Source: Roseomonas genomospecies 6
Lineage (GTDB): Bacteria; Pseudomonadota; Alphaproteobacteria; Azospirillales; Azospirillaceae
Direction of reading: 5' to 3'
NCBI RefSeq assembly: GCF_008365375.1
Contig: NZ_QOKW01000018.1
Span: 1 to 64,000 of the forward strand
Length of the DNA stretch: 64,000 nt
Below the pieces are notes generated by a model. The model was not told the DNA's origin, did not search any database, and was given only the letters and a program-made list of their open reading frames with translations. Positions 63,401-64,000 of the stretch are shown piece after piece; within the stretch, counting starts at the first letter, position 1; each line of letters opens with the position of its first letter. The translations under genes were made by a program, and so were the position numbers.

Positions 63401-64000
63401 GCCGGACGGCGCTTTCGACCATCGTCAGATCGACCGCACGCGGCCGGGCGCCGCGGATCGGAGACGGCAGGCGGCCTTCCCGGCGTCCCCAAGCCAAGTA
63501 GTGGTGGAACGGGTTCACCCCGGAACTGCGGACGTCGGGGTTGTTCTCCAGGTACCAAGCCGTGGAGAACGACGCCGAAGGATCGATGCCCACCCGCCAG
63601 CCGATCTCGCAGAAATGGCGGAACGGGTCGCACGCCGCATCCGCCAGCTCGGGATACCGGCTCACGGCTTGGGAGCGGTAGAGGTCCCCGTCGAACTCGG
63701 CGCGCATGATCGCCATGAACAGGCTGCTTTCACTTCCCTCGGGAAGCTTCGGGACGCGCGCGTTCGGCTTGCGCCCTTCTTGCCAGCCCCACTGCAGGTA
63801 GTGCAGGAAGGGATTGATTCCCGCCGCGGCGACGTCGGCATTCTCATGCAGATAATAGGATGTCGAGAAGCTGGGCATCGGATCGAGGCCCTTCTTCCAG
63901 CCCTCTGCGCAATAATGCGTCAGCGGATCGGTGAAATTTTTATCTCCGAACGGTCTTTGGCTAAGATAGAAGTCGGTGTCGAAGTGGCGGCGGAGCAGGG
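60477..64000 (-). CDS. giant glycosyltransferase with tandem surface repeats, GT4 and GT2 domains, 5' end missing
   Basis: The frame is still open at the right edge, so the N-terminus is outside the window; over 1170 residues are present. The first ~450 are at least five paired repeats: one half like FDxxFY..DPLKHFCAFGWR, the other FSTAWYLENNPDV..GVNPFHHYL.WGRREGR. Units are about 97 residues (291 bp at DNA level) and partly near-identical. A GT4-type region begins LTIHWVIPDFTKGGGGH, then DFEPWFSSRGAL and FYSRIGTTRRLVEFGLLALQ. A GT2 domain follows (SVMIPTWNAGPL, IDSGSTDGT, REFGHGRTRNLG, ITQDAKP, then FGEDQVWADRIIREG), rhamnosyltransferase-like. Likely builds a surface polysaccharide. Confidence 0.85.
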   Translation of the reverse strand, partial: LLRRHFDTDFYLSQRPFGDKNFTDPLTHYCAEGWKKGLDPMPSFSTSYYLHENADVAAAGINPFLHYLQWGWQEGRKPNARVPKLPEGSESSLFMAIMRAEFDGDLYRSQAVSRYPELADAACDPFRHFCEIGWRVGIDPSASFSTAWYLENNPDVRSSGVNPFHHYLAWGRREGRLPSPIRGARPRAVDLTMVESAVRQAFDLEFYRRNTPAITALGLDPLKHFCAFGWRQECDPSPFFSTAWYLENNPDVRGSGVNPLYHYLVWGRREGRQPGPAGTPVLRRESPDAVEELIRPAFDEAFYRASNPDLADLPIDPLKHYCAFGWRERRDPRPDFSTAFYLETDPSLEKAGINPFHHYLSLGQAAGRLPHPVGKVVTAADLWRHPIIRTVVAEEFDDAYYSACYADIRKNGLDPLEHYLAFGHKEGRDPAAWFSTSYYLEQHPDVRALGINPFFHYLLWGRSIGFQPFQPRVNARQLRVNPKAKLCTSHGLLSMIAKADSVPPPSPNTPFNPAALTIHWVIPDFTKGGGGHMTIFRMVRWLEFFGHRCVIWVNNADKNRTEAQRYDEIIKHYQTIGADIRTVSDDLHQTTGDIIVSTGWDTVYVAAQAKGFKEHFYFVQDFEPWFSSRGALSLAAEGTYHQQVSCICAGPWLEQIMREQYGRWARKFWLAFDTTVYCGHELERPANPIPRIAFYSRIGTTRRLVEFGLLALQILAERGVAFHVDLYGGTEEYREAPFPCTNHGVLDAHELAELYRQTDIGVCFSSTNYSLVPQEMMACGLPVVEVDTESTRAIFENDTVTLCAPHPVAIADQIEALLADPQRRRTQATAAAEWVSRFSWEQSARMVEAAFVERIAERGFPRLPATPVAEQPARPPKASVMIPTWNAGPLFHEVLASVQQQRTPWPFEILVIDSGSTDGTAEFARDAGVMFHAIPQREFGHGRTRNLGVEMSNGDFVAFITQDAKPFDEFWLYNLVTVLEHFPKGAGAFGRHVAWPNASPFVKRDMDRHFQMFGNNPLQVSKYDDLERWNTQDLDFRRFLHFYSDNNSCLRRSVWKDIPLPDVEFGEDQVWADRIIREGYSKIYVPSAVVYHSHDYNPTETMERSKTEALFFKKYFGYDTAPLNAEGDIRYLNLEDERYGIRHGVSEQIIKERQELNAASVMGRVMASMSSQE
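62600..63900. repeat. 291-bp coding tandem repeats in the giant glycosyltransferase
   Basis: Blocks such as CGTCGGGGTTGTTCTCCAGG recur at about 63246 and 63537 with over 40 bp nearly identical, and GGCGGCCTTCCCGGCGTCCC recurs at about 63184 and 63471. Older, more diverged copies precede them. The period of about 291 bp equals 97 codons, keeping the frame. Confidence 0.7.

Noticed and set aside
1..64000. tRNA, rRNA or CRISPR arrays
   Set aside because: No cloverleaf-forming tRNA sequence, rRNA block or regularly spaced repeat-spacer array was seen on either strand by eye.

Overview
The window is GC-rich alphaproteobacterial DNA and most resembles a large plasmid of Azospirillum. Three things suggest this: a RepA_C-type replication initiator next to iteron repeats, a nodPQ-like sulfate-activation pair (cysD and a fused cysNC), and a very dense cluster of surface-polysaccharide genes. 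From memory, A. brasilense plasmid pRhico (p90) has this same mix of repA, nodPQ, noeJ-type manC and glycosyltransferases. No species can be proven from the sequence alone.

Layout. Bases 1-2601 hold the N-terminal part of a DUF4347/RTX adhesin-like protein (minus strand, runs off the left edge). Bases 3190-3492 hold two tiny genes followed by a terminator. Bases 3821-5182 hold a DUF1612-like putative DNA-binding protein. Bases 5373-17291 are a transposon graveyard made of Tn5053/Tn402-like (tni) elements. Element 1 (about 5763-10573) carries tniR, tniQ, tniB and tniA; its tniA and tniB are fused out of frame by an apparent deletion. Its right end lies inside the resolvase gene of element 2. 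Element 2 keeps tniQ, tniB and half a tniR, and its tniA is broken by a frameshift and by an IS3-family insertion (about 14674-16448). Its right end, with four repeated sites, is at about 17291.

Bases 17487-24104 carry a UDP-glucuronate 4-epimerase-like gene, a methyltransferase, a two-domain glycosyltransferase, a hypothetical gene and a heptose-bisphosphate-phosphatase-like gene. Bases 24131-25535 are the replication region: repA with iterons on both sides. Bases 25665-30747 form a probable operon of a glycosyltransferase, cysD, cysNC and UDP-glucuronate decarboxylase, ending at a strong terminator.

From 30859 to the right edge nearly every gene acts on surface glycans: a DUF2142 membrane protein, methyltransferases, an RgpF-like protein, GT2, GT4 and GT61 glycosyltransferases, manC, several very long multi-domain glycosyltransferases, and a CDP-deoxysugar operon (rfbG, rfbF, C-methyltransferase, oxidoreductase). 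Together they could make GDP-mannose, UDP-xylose/UDP-galacturonate-type sugars, a CDP-linked and probably C-methylated 6-deoxyhexose and activated sulfate, and assemble them into capsule, EPS or O-antigen. No polymerase, flippase or ABC exporter is in the window, so export must be encoded elsewhere.
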